Assembly (NCBI GenBank): GCA_027067895.1
Contig: JAMOUY010000316.1
Coordinates: 1-6,662 of the forward strand
Reading direction: 5' to 3'
DNA from: Acidobacteriota bacterium
GTDB taxonomy: Bacteria; Acidobacteriota; Holophagae; Thermotomaculales; Thermotomaculaceae
DNA: 6,662 nucleotides
The number at the start of each line of letters is the position of its first letter. Within the stretch, counting starts at the first letter, position 1. The translations under genes were made by a program, and so were the position numbers. Below, piece by piece: positions 5,684 to 6,662 of this stretch. Below the pieces are notes generated by a model. That model saw only the letters and a program-made list of their open reading frames with translations. It was not told the origin of the DNA and did no database searches.

Positions 5684-6662
5684 TTAAAGCAGCGCTTTTT
5701 CTTTCAATTCCTTTATTCTGTCTCTAATTTTTGCCGCTTCTTCAAATTTCAAATCTTTTGCAAGTTTTTTCATCTTTTTTTCAAGTTGTTTTACGTGTTC
5801 AATAAGGGCTTCCCTTGAATAGTTTTCAACTTCGCTTTCTTCCTCAACCTTTACCGTAAAGTAATCTTTTTCAAAAATTGAAGCAAGGGCATTCTGGTAT
5901 GATTTCACAATTGTTTTCGGGGTTATGCCGTGTTTTTTGTTGTATTCAATCTGTTTCTTCCTTCTTATTTCGCTTTCTTTAACTGTATTTTCAATCGCTT
6001 TTGTCATTTTGTCGGCGTAAAAAATCGCCGTGCCGTTTACGTTTCTTGCCGCCCTTCCCGAAACCTGAATTAAAGAGGTTTCGCTTCTCAAAAACCCTTC
6101 CTTGTCTGCGTCCAAAACCGCCACAAGGGAAACCTCGGGCAAATCAAGCCCCTCTCTCAAAAGGTTTACCCCGACCAAAACGTCAAACTCGCCCTTTCTC
6201 AACGCTTTTAAAATCTCAACTCTTTCAAGGGTGTCAATGTCTGAGTGCAGATATTTTGCCTTAATTCCCAAATCAATAAGGTATTCGCTTAAATTTTCAG
6301 CCATTTTTTTTGTAAGCGTTGCAACAAGCACTCTTTCGTTTTTCTCAATTCTCTTCTGTATTTCCCCGATTAAATCCTCAACCTGATTTTGGGCAGGCTT
6401 TATTATAATTTTCGGGTCAATAAGCCCCGTCGGCCTGATAATTTGCTCGGCGGTTATTCCCTTTGATTTTTCAATTTCGTATTTTCCCGGCGTTGCCGAA
6501 ACAAATAGAATCTGGTTTATTTTTTCCTCAAACTCTTCAAACCTTAAAGGCCTGTTGTCAAGCGCAGACGGAAGCCTGAAACCGTATTCCACAAGGGTTT
6601 CCTTTCTGCTTCTGTCTCCCCTGTACATTCCGCCAATCTGGGGGGTTGTTATGTGGCTTTCG
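5684..6662 (-). CDS. uvrB: Excinuclease ABC subunit UvrB, C-terminal half (partial, 5' end beyond right edge)
   Basis: UvrB is the damage-verifying helicase-like subunit of nucleotide excision repair; it is loaded by UvrA and recruits the nuclease UvrC. The frame is open to the right edge, so the ATG at 6628 is an internal Met. The visible 325 residues begin at the Glu of motif II ([16 protein letters not shown], expected DESH), followed by [24 protein letters not shown] (about 55-59), [19 protein letters not shown] (motif IV), [29 protein letters not shown] (motif V region) and SGRAARN (motif VI, about 201-207). The C-terminal UVR coiled-coil domain (about 286-325, with [15 protein letters not shown]) is the UvrC contact. 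About the first 340 residues are missing, judging by E. coli. It converges with the porin gene, 29 bp between stops, and shares no regulation with it that I can see. Confidence 0.97.
   Translation of the reverse strand, partial: ESHITTPQIGGMYRGDRSRKETLVEYGFRLPSALDNRPLRFEEFEEKINQILFVSATPGKYEIEKSKGITAEQIIRPTGLIDPKIIIKPAQNQVEDLIGEIQKRIEKNERVLVATLTKKMAENLSEYLIDLGIKAKYLHSDIDTLERVEILKALRKGEFDVLVGVNLLREGLDLPEVSLVAVLDADKEGFLRSETSLIQVSGRAARNVNGTAIFYADKMTKAIENTVKESEIRRKKQIEYNKKHGITPKTIVKSYQNALASIFEKDYFTVKVEEESEVENYSREALIEHVKQLEKKMKKLAKDLKFEEAAKIRDRIKELKEKALL

Noticed and set aside
6001..6386. Two overlapping plus-strand open frames of 87 and 94 codons
   Set aside because: They are antisense to conserved uvrB, have skewed composition rich in Arg, Pro and Ser, and lack a ribosome-binding site; they are shadows of the uvrB frame.
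6628..6630. ATG as a true uvrB start
   Set aside because: The frame continues upstream to the window edge with conserved UvrB sequence ([11 protein letters not shown]), so this Met is internal.

Overview
The window is AT-rich chromosomal DNA from a Gram-negative (diderm) bacterium. Evidence for this is lipid A synthesis and export genes (lpxB and an MsbA-type transporter), an outer-membrane porin with a signal peptide and C-terminal Phe, and formyl-methionine translation genes (fmt, def). A classical rubrerythrin fits an anaerobe or microaerophile. The proteins are rich in Lys and Glu. I cannot name the phylum from the sequence alone; no mobile element, RNA gene or CRISPR array is visible.

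Bases 1-3692 (minus strand) form one tightly packed transcription unit, read right to left: a 106-residue membrane-anchored protein of unknown function, def, fmt, lpxB, then an MsbA-like ABC exporter that runs off the left edge. Def and fmt overlap by 13 bp, fmt and lpxB by 8 bp, and lpxB and the exporter share one base (TAATG). The unit joins N-terminal formyl-methionine handling (Fmt adds the formyl group to initiator tRNA, Def removes it from new proteins) to lipid A disaccharide synthesis and its flipping across the inner membrane.

Bases 3693-3826 are a divergent control region serving this operon on the minus strand and a rubrerythrin gene on the plus strand. Rubrerythrin (3827-4420) has all diiron and rubredoxin ligands and ends in a strong hairpin terminator.

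Bases 4464-4520 hold a well-formed promoter (TTGACT, 16 bp, TATAAT) overlaid by two abutting copies of the dyad TTATAG-N6-CTATAA, which looks like a tandem operator. It drives a single gene, 4521-5654, for a probable OprB-family porin. A second hairpin terminator follows, and then the convergent 3' half of uvrB (5684-6662, minus strand), which is cut by the right edge.

Most of the window is conserved housekeeping material. I found no clear novel multi-gene system. The items most worth a second look are the tandem dyad at the porin promoter, the uncharacterised anchored protein leading the def-fmt-lpxB-msbA operon, the palindrome at the rubrerythrin promoter, and a long charged insertion in the first periplasmic loop of the exporter.
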